Source: Lithobates sylvaticus | Taxonomy: Eukaryota; Chordata; Amphibia; Anura; Ranidae | DNA: 64,000 bases | Reading direction: 5' to 3' | Assembly: GCA_028564925.1 (NCBI GenBank) | Contig: CM053030.1 | Span: forward strand, 272,116,492 to 272,180,491 | Shown: in pieces, positions 21,885 through 33,934 of the stretch | Position numbering within the stretch: the stretch's first letter is position 1 | Layout: each line of letters begins with the position of its first letter | Translations under genes and position numbers: made by a program | The notes under the pieces: model-generated | What the model was told of the DNA's origin: nothing | Seen by the model: only the letters and a program-made list of their open reading frames with translations | The model's database searches: none

Positions 21885-23400
21885 TTAAATACAGATGTCG
21901 TACAACAAGAATATGCAAGAAATATTAGGTGGTTTACCTTCTAAGAATCTTACAAAATATGAAATACCAGTTCTAGCTACAATTGTGTTTGATGAGATTA
22001 AAATGGTGACAAGAATTAGAAATCCTAAATATATGAGCAAGTATTCTGATAATAGGATACAATCATTTTATGTAAAGGGATAATTTAAAAGAAAATAATT
22101 GTATTTTTTAAAACGGAAAATGACAGACCTTTACAGGGATAATACTAAATTGGACTCCTCCGGGGTAATTCTTTACAGTGAAAGCAAACATTCAGTAAGT
22201 GAGAAAGCAGCGGAATAAATATTGGTAATGACGTCAACGGAAGGCCCGAGGCTCATCAGAAACATATATAAATACTATCAGGCCTACTATGGAGAGGAAA
22301 GCTTAAATGCAAACCATTAATAACAATAATAATAATAAAATGCATGCAATGCTGAGAAATGCCAATCACAAAACTGGCATCCCTTATTAAAATGTGTTAC
22401 ATAAGCACGATAGATAAGGTGCTGTCCATGCAACCAAATTCCAGGTTTCATTTTCCCAACATTAGACTACAGAATGAATGCCGAGACGTGACTGGTCGCT
22501 GTGTAAGACAACCAGGTTCTGAATTTTGAAAAATCAGATACTAACTCTACTTAAACATATGCACACATAGCACTCTTCCTCATAGTAAGTACACCATTAC
22601 AAAGAGATTAGTCAAGTCTGACACCGGGTATTTCTAGAGAAGCTCATTCACATACTTTTTATACTGTACATTCCCTGAGGCCCATTAATATGAATGTGAT
22701 GCCACAGCCCTCACACCATTATCGGATGAATAATTCACCAAACCTTCCAGCAGATTATAGGTTCATTAATTAGACAAGACAAACAAGATTCCGTTCTAAT
22801 CAAAGGGCGTATACAAAAATAAAAAATCAGAGCTCTGTATAGTGCAATGAGAAATGCAGGTACTACTAGAGCTCAGAAAAAGTCAGGCCATTTCACGCAA
22901 TGGTCGGGTGAACGTCTGCACTGAAAGTTGTCACAGTTGCTCAAGGGACAGGAAAAACCGGTTGTGAACTATTTTATATAGTGACACATCGGCACCATAC
23001 CAACTGCAAGCTTTACACAGATTCACATTCTGATAATGCAGGAAATTTTGTTCAGGGAACTAAAAAAAAAAAAAAAAACACGGTCAAGGGAATCAAATTT
23101 CCTATCCTGCTTCAGTGAACATGAAAGCACATGGAAACCTCATCTCATCATAAATTATGTAAGTATATATGATGTTCAAAAGAAAATTACATAGTAATGG
23201 AAAATGCAACAGTCCAATTTATAGCAGTGTCACATGTTGAAATCCACTAACAGTATATTTAATAATACAACAGAAAAAGCAGGCATGTGCAATAACCCAC
23301 AGCAGCTGACAAGAAGCCAGCTTTCAGCAATCCAACGAAAACAATGCGTAGGCCACCACCAAGGAGTTCTCCTGAGATTACTAGTTGTCTGAATAACCTC
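21885..23400. other. Plain DNA, nothing recognised
   Basis: About 1.5 kb without terminal repeats, microsatellites longer than a short A run (23061) or transposon motifs. No convincing reading frame. It is the best candidate, with 1471-3125, for single-copy host sequence. Confidence 0.5.
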
Positions 23401-23410
23401 CTGACCCTTA

Positions 23411-23781
23411 TGCCCCGCACACACCATCCGAAAATCACACAACAGAACGTCCATTTTTTGCATGCTACTCATATCGAACCTGAAGAGTTTACTAAATTTA
23501 TAAAAATTCTCGTACAACTGAAAAAAAAAAAAAAAAAAAAAAAAAAAATCGGAAGTGATGCCATGTATTTGAATTGTATTTTCGGACGACAACTGTACTT
23601 GAATGAAAATCGCACGATCTGTTATCGTACGAGAAATTTCCGTGCGTGTCCGATCAAATAATAAAATCGGATGAACTGTCGTGATTGGCTCTCGAAAGCT
23701 CTGTACTAACAATCCAATTATTGTACGATCATGTCGAAAGAGGTACTTTTTGTCCGATTTTCGGATTGTGTGCATGGACCA
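23411..23781. mobile_element. PIF/Harbinger-like MITE with TTA duplication
   Basis: TTA at 23408-23410 and 23782-23784. Inverted ends read TGCCCCGCACACACCATCCG and (complement) TGGTCCATGCACACAATCCG. ATCGTACGA- and TCGGAT-type motifs recur inside, with a 28-base A run at 23521-23548. Related in style to 15674-16101. Non-coding. Confidence 0.75.
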
Positions 23782-23784
23782 TTA

Positions 23785-25026
23785 GCCATTAGGCTTGTGT
23801 ACTTTTTAAGCCACTGACAGAACACATAAGCAGAAAGAACATTTGAAACCTAAACATGCATTCCCTTTCCAAGATATTGGTAGAATGGGGAAAAAAGTTT
23901 GAAATCATGTTTTTTGGCATCGTCTGTGTCTCTGGTGAAATGTCCCTACTCAGGAAGAAGTGGGAAATGGGCAGCAAATAAAACTCATCGGTGGTTATTG
24001 CTCCTCCATACTTTACACAGCCCCCTGAAAAAAAATATGGCTCAAGTTCTCATTGGAGCATGGAAATTAAAAATAATTAAACAACATTTAACAAAATTAG
24101 AGCCTCAAGGTCCTAGCACTGCTACATTTATCAAAAAGCATTTCCTCCTCACTACCGCACAGACAGACTTCACACTAAAAACCTGCGTTATCAGTTTTCT
24201 TTGCTTTGGATGCGTGCCATGTGCTGCCATTGCCATCAATAGACTCTTTAATGCACACTGATGCATCAAAAAGCAAACTTTTTTAGTCAATGGACTGCAT
24301 GCTTGTGCACTAGCCTCAGTAAAAACACAATAGCAAGTCGAGGCCTTTGTGTTAAAGTGCAATAAAAAAGGTATAGATGTGAATGAGCCCTAAACCATCA
24401 CCAGCCAGGTTTTATTTTCCCGGAAGAGCAGGAAAGGAAAAGCACCTGGCAGCTTTTTAACTGCTGTCCATGTGCTCACTTGATGTGTTGACTACAGGAA
24501 AAAATTAAGCAAAAAAAATGAAGAGTCTTACTTTATCGTTTCTCTAAAATAAGGTGGTATTACCGCTGTCTGTATCTTCATTGGAGAGATGTCCCCCTCA
24601 CTTCCCCATCCTGCTAAACTAGGACACAGAAATGGCGGGAAATTTCCACACCTCAAACCTGACAGGACTTCTAGAACGTCCCCATTTTATCCAGCCTGCT
24701 ATACCAAGTTGAACAAAAGGTGGAACTCTAAAAACCAGAGAGGATTAGCAAAACTACCTTGGCAAACATTCAAACACAAACTAAAATAGAATACATTGCA
24801 ACACTCAAGTTCTAAAACACTTACTATAAACAGTACATGTTTAAAGTGTTACTAAACCCAGGACCCTGCATTCACTATATCTGCGTTGGTGCACCAAATG
24901 GAAATGTCGGTGCCAAAACCAAAAATGCAGGATGCACTTGGCCAAAAAAAACTAAATTGAAAATTTGTTTTTTGAAAAAGATTTAGATTATTTTTTTATA
25001 TATAAAATTGTATTATATTCGACTTT
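23785..25026. other. Unassigned DNA with a partial TTAA element
   Basis: No gene recognised. TTTAAAGTGTTACTAAACCC at 24840-24860 looks like the left end of an AGNGG-type TTAA element without a visible right end. Reading frames of 60-120 codons lack known motifs. Confidence 0.4.
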
Positions 25027-25030
25027 TTAA

Positions 25031-25374
25031 CCACTTCAGCCCTGGAAGAATTTACCCCCTTCCTGAACAGGCCATTTTTTGAGATATGGCACTGCGTCAC
25101 TTTAACTGACAATTGTGCGGTCGTGCAACGTTGTACCCAAACAAAATGCAAGTCCCTTTTTCCCCACCCTTGTGGTGGTATTTGATTACCTCTGTGGTTT
25201 TTATTTTTTGCATTATAAACAAAAAAAAAAAAAAAAAAAAAAGCATCGATTTTGAATAAAAACACAATATTTTGTACTTTTTGCTATAATAAATATCCAA
25301 AAATAAATAAAAATGTCTTCATCAGTTTAGGCCGATATGTATTCTTCTACATATTTTTGGTAACAAAAATTAAA

Positions 25375-25407
<33 letters not shown>

Positions 25408-25937
25408 GCAATAAGCATATATTGATTTTTTTTTTTTTTACTAGTAATAGCAGTGATCTGCGATTTTTAAATCGGGATTTCAACATTGCGACGGACACAT
25501 CGGACACTTTTTTGGGACCAGTGACATTTATACAGCGATCAGAGCTAAAAATAGCCACTGATTACTGTATAAACATCACTGGCAGGGAAGGGGTTAACAC
25601 TAAGGGACGATCAAGGGGTTAAATGTGTTCCCTAGATGTGTTCTAACTGTGGGGGGAATGTGGCTGACTAAAGGAGGAGAGAGATTGTTGTTCCTACTTA
25701 GTAGGACCTCACAACCCGTCTCCTCTCCCCTGACAGAACCGTGATTTGTGTGTTTACAGAGATCCCGGGTTCTCGCTCTGTCACAAGCGATCGCGGGTGC
25801 CAAGCATGCCCGTTGGCTCCGGGGACACGCTGCGCGCGCCTTCTACAGCGTCTTAAAGAGCCGACGTACAGCTACAATGGCTCGTGCAGGGGAGCCATCC
25901 CGCTGCAGTATAACTGCGGCAGCTGGTCAGTAAGGGG
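25031..25937 (+). mobile_element. TTAA element, complete copy (CCACTT-end family)
   Basis: TTAA lies at 25027-25030 and 25938-25941. The left end CCACTTCAGCCCTGG and right end GGTCAGTAAGGGG bracket 907 bp. The interior has ACTGACAATTGTGCGGTCGT, the ATATGTATTCTTCTACATA palindrome, two long A/T runs and GTTCTCGCTCTGTCAC near the GC-rich right part. This is the longest uninterrupted copy of the family here and a good reference for the others. No transposase. Confidence 0.85.
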
Positions 25938-26101
25938 TTAATTAATATCATCAATTTAAATTAATATGAAATTGTCGGCCATTATTGGCACCTTTAGCGC
26001 AAGAAAAGCATATTCCTTTAAATTCTATGCATGTCTGCACACTGGTCCATTGGGCTTTCATTGTGGTATTAAAAATTCAGCTTGGTGCATTTTTGGTCAG
26101 A

Positions 26102-26220
<119 letters not shown>

Positions 26221-26344
26221 CCCAGTTCAAAATGCTGTGAAAACTCAGAAAGAATGCATTATATGTACCCATGTTATGTTTTTCAGTCACACGACCTATG
26301 AAAAACACACCATATGCACTGTAAATCATAGTAAAATTGTCCCA

Positions 26345-26455
26345 AAATCACTGCAAAATCGTGGCATTTTCAGTGCCATTAACGACACCTTTTTCTCTTA
26401 TCGGCTGAATGCCGATCACATCATTTTCGGCAGCCGAAATTTCGGTGCATCTCTA
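26345..26455. mobile_element. hAT-type end fragment
   Basis: TTTTCGGCAGCCGAAATTTC followed by GGTGCATCTCTA is the complement of a TAGAGATGCACCGAAATTTC end, a common vertebrate hAT terminus. The partner end was not found. Confidence 0.45.
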
Positions 26456-27029
26456 ATATCTGGGTCTTCCACAGTACACAGGACATAAAAATGCAATAGT
26501 TTTAGTAAATATAAACTGCTAAATACCTTTTCTCATCAGCAGTATATAGCAGTCTTATGACTTCTATCAGTGTCTGCTTAAAGCTTGTAGGAGGAGTTTT
26601 CATTCTCCCATGATGGTCCTATAAGGCTGCAGGACCCCTAACCCTCTTGTCTGGATAGTGCCGATTGGCCCTGTGCTGATCGCATGCACCCTCTCAAGAA
26701 CCCATAAAGGCTGCATTCACACCTGAGCGTTTTCAAGCTCGTAAATAATATACGTAAAGTATATAACATCCATCAATCACCTCGCCTTTCATAATGTCAC
26801 ATATTTACACATATTGTCACATATGAGCAACAGTCCCAACCAGACAATGAATACAGGAGGAGAGGGCAGCATCTGCATTAATCTGAAGTTTCCCAGCTCT
26901 TTGCTATACTGTAAACTTAAATGCTTGAAGAGCTAGGAACCACCTTGTCACACGACTATTTTTCTTCTTGTTATCACACATCCATTTGAGAGGGACATGA
27001 TCAGTGACTAGTTTGAATGGTCTCCACAA
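26456..27029. other. Spacer, nothing recognised
   Basis: No ends, coding motifs or microsatellites. The stretch near 26705 (GGCTGCATTCACACCTGAGCG) resembles a TWA-type element end without a partner. Confidence 0.4.
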
Positions 27030-28075
27030 CAGATATTACTTCAGGGCATCCAAGGCCCATTTGATAGCTAAACATTCCGTCTCAATAATGGCATGGTTTT
27101 TCTCACGTCTGTTAAGCTTTCTGCCCAGGTAGACCACTGGGTGCTCCTCCCCATCTCGGATTTGGGACAGTACAGCAACCCAGTCCCATATCAGAGACGT
27201 CTGTCTGTACCACAAACTCCTTTGTGAAATCTTCTGCATTTGAAATGCCTTCTCCGTCTCCGGATTCCCCCTAATCATGACCGACCGACTCACGACCCTT
27301 CGTCAGATCTGTCAGTGGGGCTGCAATGGAGTCGAAATTGGGTATAAAACACCTGTAGTACTCTGCGATTCCCCAGAAATGCACAAACTTGTTTTTATTT
27401 ATAGGTTAGGGGCCACTTTGAACCGCCTCAATTGTATTGATCTGCGGCTTGATCTCAACCAATAATGTAGCTAAGGTATTTGGCCTCCTTCAAGCCTATG
27501 ACACACTTTTTGGGGTTGGCCGCGAGTCCTGCTTTCTTAAGGGAATCTACTACTGCTTGCATCCGGGGCAAATGAGATTCCCAATCTGGGCTGTGGATGA
27601 TGACGACATCATCCAAATAGGTGGCTGCGTATTGGCGTTGTGGTCTCAATGTCTTGTCCACCATTGTCTGCAATGAGGCAGGAGCACCATGCAAACCAAA
27701 AGGCATCTGCTTATACTGAAATTACCCCCATTGGTATCTGCCAATAACCTTTAGTCAGATCTAAGGTAGTTATGTACCGGGCACTTCCCAATCTGTCAAC
27801 AAGCTTGCCGACACGAGGCATTAGGTAGGAATTTGGACATGCTATAAAACTTCCTGAAATCATTACTGAACCTTATAGTTCCATCTGGTTTTGGGACCAA
27901 CACTATGGGACTTGACCAATCACTGTGGGACTCCTCTATCACGTCCAACTCCAACATGTTTTTTATTTAATTTGCAACTGCTTCCCGCCTAGCCTCCAGT
28001 ATTCTATAGGGCTTTACATTTACATGGACACCTAGTTCTGTAATCATGTCATGTAACTGGTCTGTCTGGGCAGGT
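27030..28075 (-). mobile_element. Ty3/gypsy retrotransposon fossil (pol piece)
   Basis: On the minus strand the translation shows a gypsy-type reverse transcriptase (MPFGLHGAPASLQ, the catalytic YLDD, KKCVIG). It is followed by RNase H-type sequence (HPVVYLGRKLNRREKNH, ETECLAIKWALDALK), in the order expected of Ty3/gypsy pol. It is an old, broken copy with several breaks; no long terminal repeats were found on either side. A foldback element and DIRS-derived DNA lie next to it at 28076-28870. Confidence 0.88.
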
Positions 28076-28387
28076 GAGAGAAAAACTGGATTTTTGACTT
28101 ACCGTAAAATCCATTTCCCGAGTTCATTGACAGACACAGCACGCCATTGTTCAGAACCATAGGGTTATATCGCTACCCCTATAGGAGTAGGACATAGGCA
28201 GAAAAAATACTTGACTATGCCTATGGGCAGTCCTAGGTGATATACACCCCCCTCTCTGCTATAGGCCTTCAGTTTAGTAATAAGCAGTGTCAGAAGCATC
28301 AAAATTCCTTAGAGGGGTGGGTGCCATGTCTGTCAATGAACTCAGAGAAATGGATTTTGTGGAAAGTCAAAAATCCTATTTTCTCTT
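28076..28387. mobile_element. Foldback MITE with about 55-bp inverted ends
   Basis: The left arm has GGATTTTTGACTTACC, AAATCCATTTC and GAGTTCATTGACAGACA. The right arm is its complement (TGTCTGTCAATGAACTC, GAAATGGATTTTG, AAAGTCAAAAATCC). It lies exactly between gypsy and DIRS relics. The start of the following DIRS segment (TTCATTCACAGACACAGCGC) resembles its left arm, so the element may derive from a DIRS end. The target duplication is unclear. Confidence 0.65.
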
Positions 28388-28870
28388 TCGTTCATTCACA
28401 GACACAGCGCTCCATTATTCAGAACCATAGGGATGTCCCAAAGCAGTGCCAAACATACAGGGGTGGGACAACGAAAAATCCCTGGGCTAACACAAGAGCC
28501 AACCAGGTAACAGGAGCTCAACACAGAAACAAACTGGAGCCCAACCTGAACAATACCCCTTCGAGAGGGAACAGACCCTCTAAACAGCAGCCTGCAACAC
28601 CTTGAGGCCAAAAGAAGCATCCTCAGATGCCAGCACATCCACGTTGTAGAACTTTGTGAAAGTATACACAGTATTAATTTACTCCAAGTGGCCATCTTGC
28701 AAACAGAGCAGCTGACGCCTGATGATGGAAGGCCCAAGAAGCAACAAGCAGCCAAGTAGAATGCGTCGTAACGGGGAAAGGAGGAACCCAACCCCTGATA
28801 GAATAGACCAGATTCATCGTCTGTCTGATCCATCTAGAAAGGTCGCAGAAGAAGCAGACAGACCCTTTTT
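28388..28870 (-). mobile_element. DIRS retrotransposon fossil, recombinase tail
   Basis: Minus-strand translation gives ASWAFHHQAS-like and FYNVDVLASEDASFG stretches typical of the C-terminal tyrosine recombinase of DIRS elements, followed by a short end region. It is an old broken fragment with a few breaks. It appears to be of the same general group as 17630-19690 but a different part, so it need not come from the same copy. Confidence 0.7.
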
Positions 28871-29192
28871 TGACCCGTCCGTGAACACAAACAAACAGTG
28901 AGTCTCACATGCGTTCATTTGCTGAGATCTAAGATGGAATCCGGTCCGGGTCTTACTGAGTGGGACTCAGGAAGTCAAAAACCTGAGAGCTGTTTATGTG
29001 AAGTCTGCTTTGTGAAAGAGAAGGTTTTCATTATCTTTGTTTTGTGGGTAACTGGGAGAAGCCAATCACCTGTGAGTTTCGGAACCTGCAAGTGTTTAGT
29101 TAGTGCCTGGATGGCAAGGATTTATTATCTTGTTTTTGTCTGTTTTTATTTTCATGCAACCTTTTAAAATAAAACTGGCTACAAGTCAGATT
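28871..29192. other. Spacer, nothing recognised
   Basis: No repeats with visible ends; the 89-codon frame at 28898-29167 has no known motif. Confidence 0.4.
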
Positions 29193-29196
29193 TTAA

Positions 29197-29795
29197 AGCG
29201 GTTCTGCACCCATCTCCTAATCTTACTTTCAATCTATTCTCTGGCATGTTACATTACAGAAATGATGGGTCAATTCGGCATCTTTAAAGCCTACCTTGAA
29301 TGTTGGCTTCTTCTTTGTTGTTCTCTGTGCGGGGTGGGCGGGCTCTGAGTGGGGATCAGCGTCATTTCCGATTTATTTCGATGTGTCTCCTGGGATCTCG
29401 TGTAATCAATCCCAGGAGACATTGCGGGGGTTCTGATGCGAAATCTTGCATTATTTGCATGGCGTGACGTCACGGACGTCACCCGTTGTCCTGGTAACCG
29501 TCCAGATTACGCCGCTCATAGCTGTGAAGCTACTGAGCATGCGCGGGAACCGGCAATGAATGCTGGTACGTGAAAAATAAGGGAACCAGGAAGTGTTTGC
29601 TTGTGGGCTTCAAATGCCCACAAGCAAAAATGACAATCGGTCAGGAGATCTTTTTATAACTACTCTTTCAACATAAAAATGGACGTAAGAATGGTGCAGC
29701 ACTGAAAGAAGTAAGTTTCTTTTAAAGATCAATACTTTTCAGATATAAAGAACTAAAAAAAAAATATTTTTTAACTTTGTCAGTGCAGAACCGCT
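29197..29795. mobile_element. TTAA element, complete copy (AGNGG-end family)
   Basis: TTAA lies at 29193-29196 and 29796-29799. The inverted ends AGCGGTTCTGCAC and GTGCAGAACCGCT are perfect complements. The 599-bp body is GC-rich with GACGTCACGGACGTCAC and CATGCGCGGGAACCGG. Non-coding. Confidence 0.8.
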
Positions 29796-29874
29796 TTAAG
29801 AAAACCTGCTGCCTTTTTCCCAAGGAAGGGGACCCCCCCCCCCCCCCCCCCCCCTTGAGCTATCCCCTGATATA

Positions 29875-30305
29875 TGGTGGATTCGGCGGGCTTCTTCCTG
29901 AACAAGGGGAAAGATGGAGGACGTGTTAAAAGCTCTGCTGCATGCCAGTGCAACCCAGCAACAAACCAATTAGCAAGTCACAGAGGCCATTGCAGCCCAG
30001 CAGGAAATCAACTGCCAGTTTGCGGAGGCCCTGCTGGAGTTAAAGAAGGGGTCTGTAGGTCCTTTGCCTGTTTAACAGAAAATAGTGCGTGCCAGCTATT
30101 ACCTGCAGAAGATGACAACTGCAGACGATGTGGAATCTTAGCTAGCAAACCTTTGTTGTTCGAGAAGGATGGCAAAAGGAGCAATTGCAGGACCGTTAGC
30201 GCCCTTTTTGACGGGAGAACCCCAAAAGGCCTATTTATGACCTAGAACAAGATGCCACCCAGGATTATGAGACACTGAAGGCTGAGATGCATGCCTGGGT
30301 GTCAC
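29875..30305 (+). mobile_element. Ty3/gypsy-like gag fossil
   Basis: Plus-strand translation near 29913 begins MEDVLKALLHAS and later shows a Gln-rich stretch and a YETLKAEMHAW end, resembling the N-terminal part of gypsy gag. It is broken, with several breaks. No terminal repeats were seen, though a C run (29834-29856) precedes it. It is on the opposite strand to the pol piece at 27030-28075, so the two are separate fossils. Confidence 0.6.
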
Positions 30306-30454
30306 CATTGTAGTCCGCGCTTAACGGGTGCATTGGTGGTCATGACATCACCCATCCTTCTTGTTTACAGAGGCAGGAGAGGATTGCAGCAGTGCTGCAT
30401 AATGAAAAAAAAAAGACAGCCGGAAGCAGGAGTGTCGGTGTGGCCAGCAGTCAG

Positions 30455-30629
30455 CCTGTTCCCGCTGTGCTGTGGATTTTCCCGACCCCCCTCGTCCTGG
30501 TGCGATAAGGCGCGTACTGCTCCGAACCCCACTGCCGGAGGGGAGGAGGAGGAGCCCTCAACTGATATTACTTCCGGTATCGGAGCATTTTCCCCGAGTA
30601 CCGATACTACCAGTATCGGTGCATCCCTA
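30455..30629. mobile_element. hAT-type end fragment
   Basis: The right boundary CAGTATCGGTGCATCCCTA is the complement of a TAGGGATGCACCGATACTG end. A palindromic GGTATCGG...CCGATACTACC precedes it. No partner end is visible. Confidence 0.45.
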
Positions 30630-30850
30630 ATAAATAAATAAAAAAAATGATATACATACATACATACATACATACATACACCCACACAAAGTTCACAATG
30701 CAATTTCTAATGGCAAGTGTAAATCTAGTTTTGAGGGCTCGTTTACACCACATGCAGATGATCATGTGTCAAAAACAGTTCAAATACATACTGTAAATAT
30801 ACATGTTAAATGTAATACGTGTAACACATTTAAATTTACTAAACCGCTTA

Positions 30851-31205
30851 GGCCCCTTTCACACTGGGGCGGGAGCCGCGGCGACGGTAAAGCAGCGCTA
30901 TATAGCGCGGTATTCGGCCGCTCGCGGGGCGGTTTCACCCCCCGCGAGTGGCCGAAAAAGGGTTAAAATCCCCCGCAAAGCGCCGCCGTAGTATTGTTGT
31001 GGTATTACCGCGATGTCCCATTGAAAACAATGGGTAGGAGCGGTATAGGAGCGGTGAACACACCGCTCCTATACCGCTCCAAAGATGCTGCTAGCAGGAC
31101 TTTTTTTTACCTTCCTGCTAGCGCACCGCTCCAGTGTGAAAGCCCGCCGGCTTTCACACTGGAGTGAATGGGGCCGTTGAAAAACGCCCCAGTGTGAAAG
31201 GGGCC
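30851..31205. mobile_element. PIF/Harbinger-like palindromic MITE (GGCCCC ends)
   Basis: TTA at 30848-30850 and 31206-31208. Inverted ends GGCCCCTTTCACACTGGGGC are perfect for 20 bases. The GC-rich interior holds GGAGCGGTATAGGAGCGGTG and GCTAGCAGGACTTTTTTTTA, landmarks shared with 50577-50826, 53078-53459, 56504-56809 and 57589-57989. 355 bp, non-coding. Confidence 0.88.
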
Positions 31206-31208
31206 TTA

Positions 31209-32293
31209 GTGTAACATGACCACAAGATACAATTGAAAGATCTGCAATGCTATGTAGAGCCAATCACTAAAATCTAAGATTTAACGTTTAAAAGTAATTT
31301 TCAATATTTTTAAATCAGCCGGTTTCAAAAAATTATTATCTGGTGATCCCGCCTTCTTGTTTAGGCACTTCCTGATCTGGAGTGACAACACTGTCCCTTT
31401 CTCCCAAATATGCTACTGCGTTTCGTCATCACACAGACTTCTGATGGCGACTACAAGGGGCCATTTTACACACACATTATGCTGATGTGGTCCACTGTTT
31501 TCACCACCAGGAATTCCGCTTAAGAGATGACATTACCCCATCACAGAAGTGCATGTAAACAGGTGGCTGCAGAAAATAAATAGGCACTGAAACGTAACAA
31601 AGGAATAATAAAAAAAAAAAAAAAAAAAATGTGAAAACAAAAAAGGTTTTTTGTGCAATTGTTTAGGATTTCTATCCACTTTAAAATTTCTGCTTATTTT
31701 AATAAAAATAGAATCTTTGCAAAAACAATTGACATCACTGCCACACAAAGTACCGTACAAATTATTGCATTAATCTATATTATTATTATTATATGCGGCT
31801 TTACAAAGTATTACTGTATCTAGTGACTTGATATCTGGGTAAAAAAAGTGCTGTAGCTTTGATGTATATTGTGGTTTACTTCAGGAGAAACAAACAGAAG
31901 ATATTGTATACAACACAAATATATCCCCAGGCTAAATCTTTGTACTCACTGATCCTCTCACCTCCTTGACTCAGCCTGTTCTCAATTACATGCCGCTCAG
32001 GACTCCTGCCAAGAGCGACTTCCATGAGCACCAATTCTAGAACTCTCAAATGACAGCATGTCCATGAAAGCAGTGCCAATGGAAGACCACAGCAGTGCTC
32101 TTCTGTTGTTTACAAACACCTTATTGGCAGCCAATTTCCGAAATGTTACATGTTACTATGGCATGGCGCAGTACGCTGAAAGTGATATTACTCTGTGACC
32201 AGCTTATTAAAAGCAAATCAGCTTTACAATATTTGCACATTGCCGTAGAATTAGGGGGGAAAAAAAGCTCTTGATGTCCTGTTGCTGAATTTA
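31209..32293. other. Spacer, nothing recognised
   Basis: AT-rich sequence with an A run near 31611. No element ends or coding motifs. Confidence 0.45.
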
Positions 32294-32301
32294 TATAGTA
32301 C

Positions 32302-33366
32302 CAGGGGCGTAACTAGAACCTTCAGGGCCCTAAAGCAAGAAACCATAATGGACCCCCCTGACCCCCCCCCCCCCCCCCCCCCCCCTTCACCTGACCCCCG
32401 GGTTTCAAATTTTGGGAGTGTGTCCATGGATATCCTCCCAGAACTCTGCCTCCCGTATGCCCCCTGGGACGTGCATCCAGTGCAATCATGGTGGCCCTTT
32501 ACCATGCGATTAGCTGATCACATGTAAACAGACTTGCTGGGTATCGGCAGCCCTTTCCTCCCACGCTGTGTCTGCGTAAGGAAAGGAGAGGCGTTAACTG
32601 CCAAGAATGTCAGTAAATTGCTTACACTGATAACCCATGCTGCCTATCAGTGCCCGTCAATGCCACCTATCAGTGTCCATCAGTGCTGCATTTCAGTGCC
32701 GCCCATCAATACTGCCTACCAGTGCGGCTTATCAGTGCCACCCATCACTGCTGCTTATCTGTGCTCAATGCCCATCAATTCCCCCCATCAGTGCCTCCCA
32801 TCAATGCCGCCTACGAGTGCTACCCATCAGTACTCATCAATGCCGCTCATCAGTGCTGCACCGCCTATCCGTGCCACAGATCATTGCTCATAAGTGCCAC
32901 CTATCAGTGCCACGCCACCTATTCGTGCCACAGATAATTGCCACCCATCAGTGCCCCCCATCAGTGCAGCCGATCAGTGCTTATCAATGCTTGCTGCCTC
33001 CTCTACAGTGGCTCTCATACAGCTCAGAGCCGATATTTCTCCATGCTACCCCCTCTGTTGCACGGGATGACACAACCGATCTGCTCCTTCTCCCTCCACT
33101 GCTCTCCTGTATGTGTACAGCGGGAGGTGTGAGCTTCTTAGCTTCACACTTAACTTCCTGCAAAGCACATGCAGGAAAGGGGAGGGGGGAGAACGAGCAG
33201 ATCGGCTGGGTCATCCCGTGCAAGAGAGGAAGGAAGGAGAACTGTCAGCTCTGAGCTGTATGAGAGATACGCTCTCCGCTCAGAGCCGTGGGACTAGCAG
33301 CCCCGCTGGGGCCACGACAGTGGTGGATTGCCAGGGCCCGGTGCGACCCTGGTAGTTCTGCCACTG
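32302..33366. mobile_element. hAT-like element containing a minisatellite
   Basis: TATAGTAC at 32294-32301 is repeated exactly at 33367-33374. The ends CAGGGGCGTAACTAGAAC and (complement) CAGTGGCAGAACTACCAG are inverted. Inside are a C-rich tract (32350-32385), a degenerate ATCAGTGCC minisatellite (32636-32995) and a GC-rich part. Long frames of 119 and 205 codons cross the minisatellite and are artefacts. No transposase. Confidence 0.85.
32636..32995. repeat. Degenerate minisatellite, units like TATCAGTGCCACC
   Basis: ATCAGTGCC, ATCAATGCC and CCCATCAGTGCT variants recur about every 10-20 bases for 360 bases. A related GGCACTGATAGG-type run (complement) lies at 58430-58530 inside a TTAA element. 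Confidence 0.9.
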
Positions 33367-33374
33367 TATAGTAC

Positions 33375-33706
33375 ATTGTTACAATCTCACAAATCTAAAC
33401 AAATATATAAAAATACCAAAAATTCTGCACACAAGCCTCCAAAATTTAGCTGCACACACTAAAATGTGTAATCAATAAAAATATCAATGTAAAAAATTGC
33501 TGCAATGTATATGAAATAAAAAATAAAAAAAATGTGTGATAATAACTATATTACAATGTATACTAAATAATATCCAAACGCAATCTGTGATAAAGTCTAC
33601 ACAAAAAAAAGCAAAAAAGCCTGTGATTAACAAGTGCAATCATAACTATGTAGCCATATACCATTAATGAGGTCAGTGATAAAGTCTAAATAAAACAAGT
33701 AAAAAT
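33375..33706. other. AT-rich spacer
   Basis: Contains two GTGATAAAGTCTA motifs (33589, 33678) and CTGTGATTAACAAGTGCAAT, perhaps a worn local duplication. No gene. Confidence 0.4.
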
Positions 33707-33723
33707 ATATTGACAACTCAACT

Positions 33724-33934
33724 GGGAGGCTATTGTTAAACTCCATCAAGGTTTGGATACCTATCATGTTTGCTATGCTCTGTTATTGCATTAGATGATG
33801 GATAAATAGTACGATCGTACTTCTTTATTTATCTGTATTGGTATGTAATGGTTGACAACCTACCGCCATTTGGCCTATGCGTCTAGCTACTCTGTATTCT
33901 GTTATTCTTTCAATAAAAACATTGAAATATAAAA
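33724..33934 (+). mobile_element. Short LINE 3' tail with 17-bp target duplication
   Basis: ATATTGACAACTCAACT stands at 33707-33723 and again at 33935-33951. The 211-bp insert ends in TTCAATAAAAACATTGAAATATAAAA, split here as TTCAATAAAAACATTG and AAATATAAAA, a tail typical of L1-group LINEs. Severe 5' truncation explains the lack of coding sequence. Confidence 0.8.

Noticed and set aside
28076-28140. TTACC after a pyrimidine-poor stretch considered as a splice donor on the minus strand
   Set aside because: It is part of the arm of a foldback repeat; no partner exon was found.
32637-33254. 205-codon Cys/Ser/Pro-rich frame
   Set aside because: The first half is the ATCAGTGCC minisatellite; the rest is GC-rich hAT interior. 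No domain.
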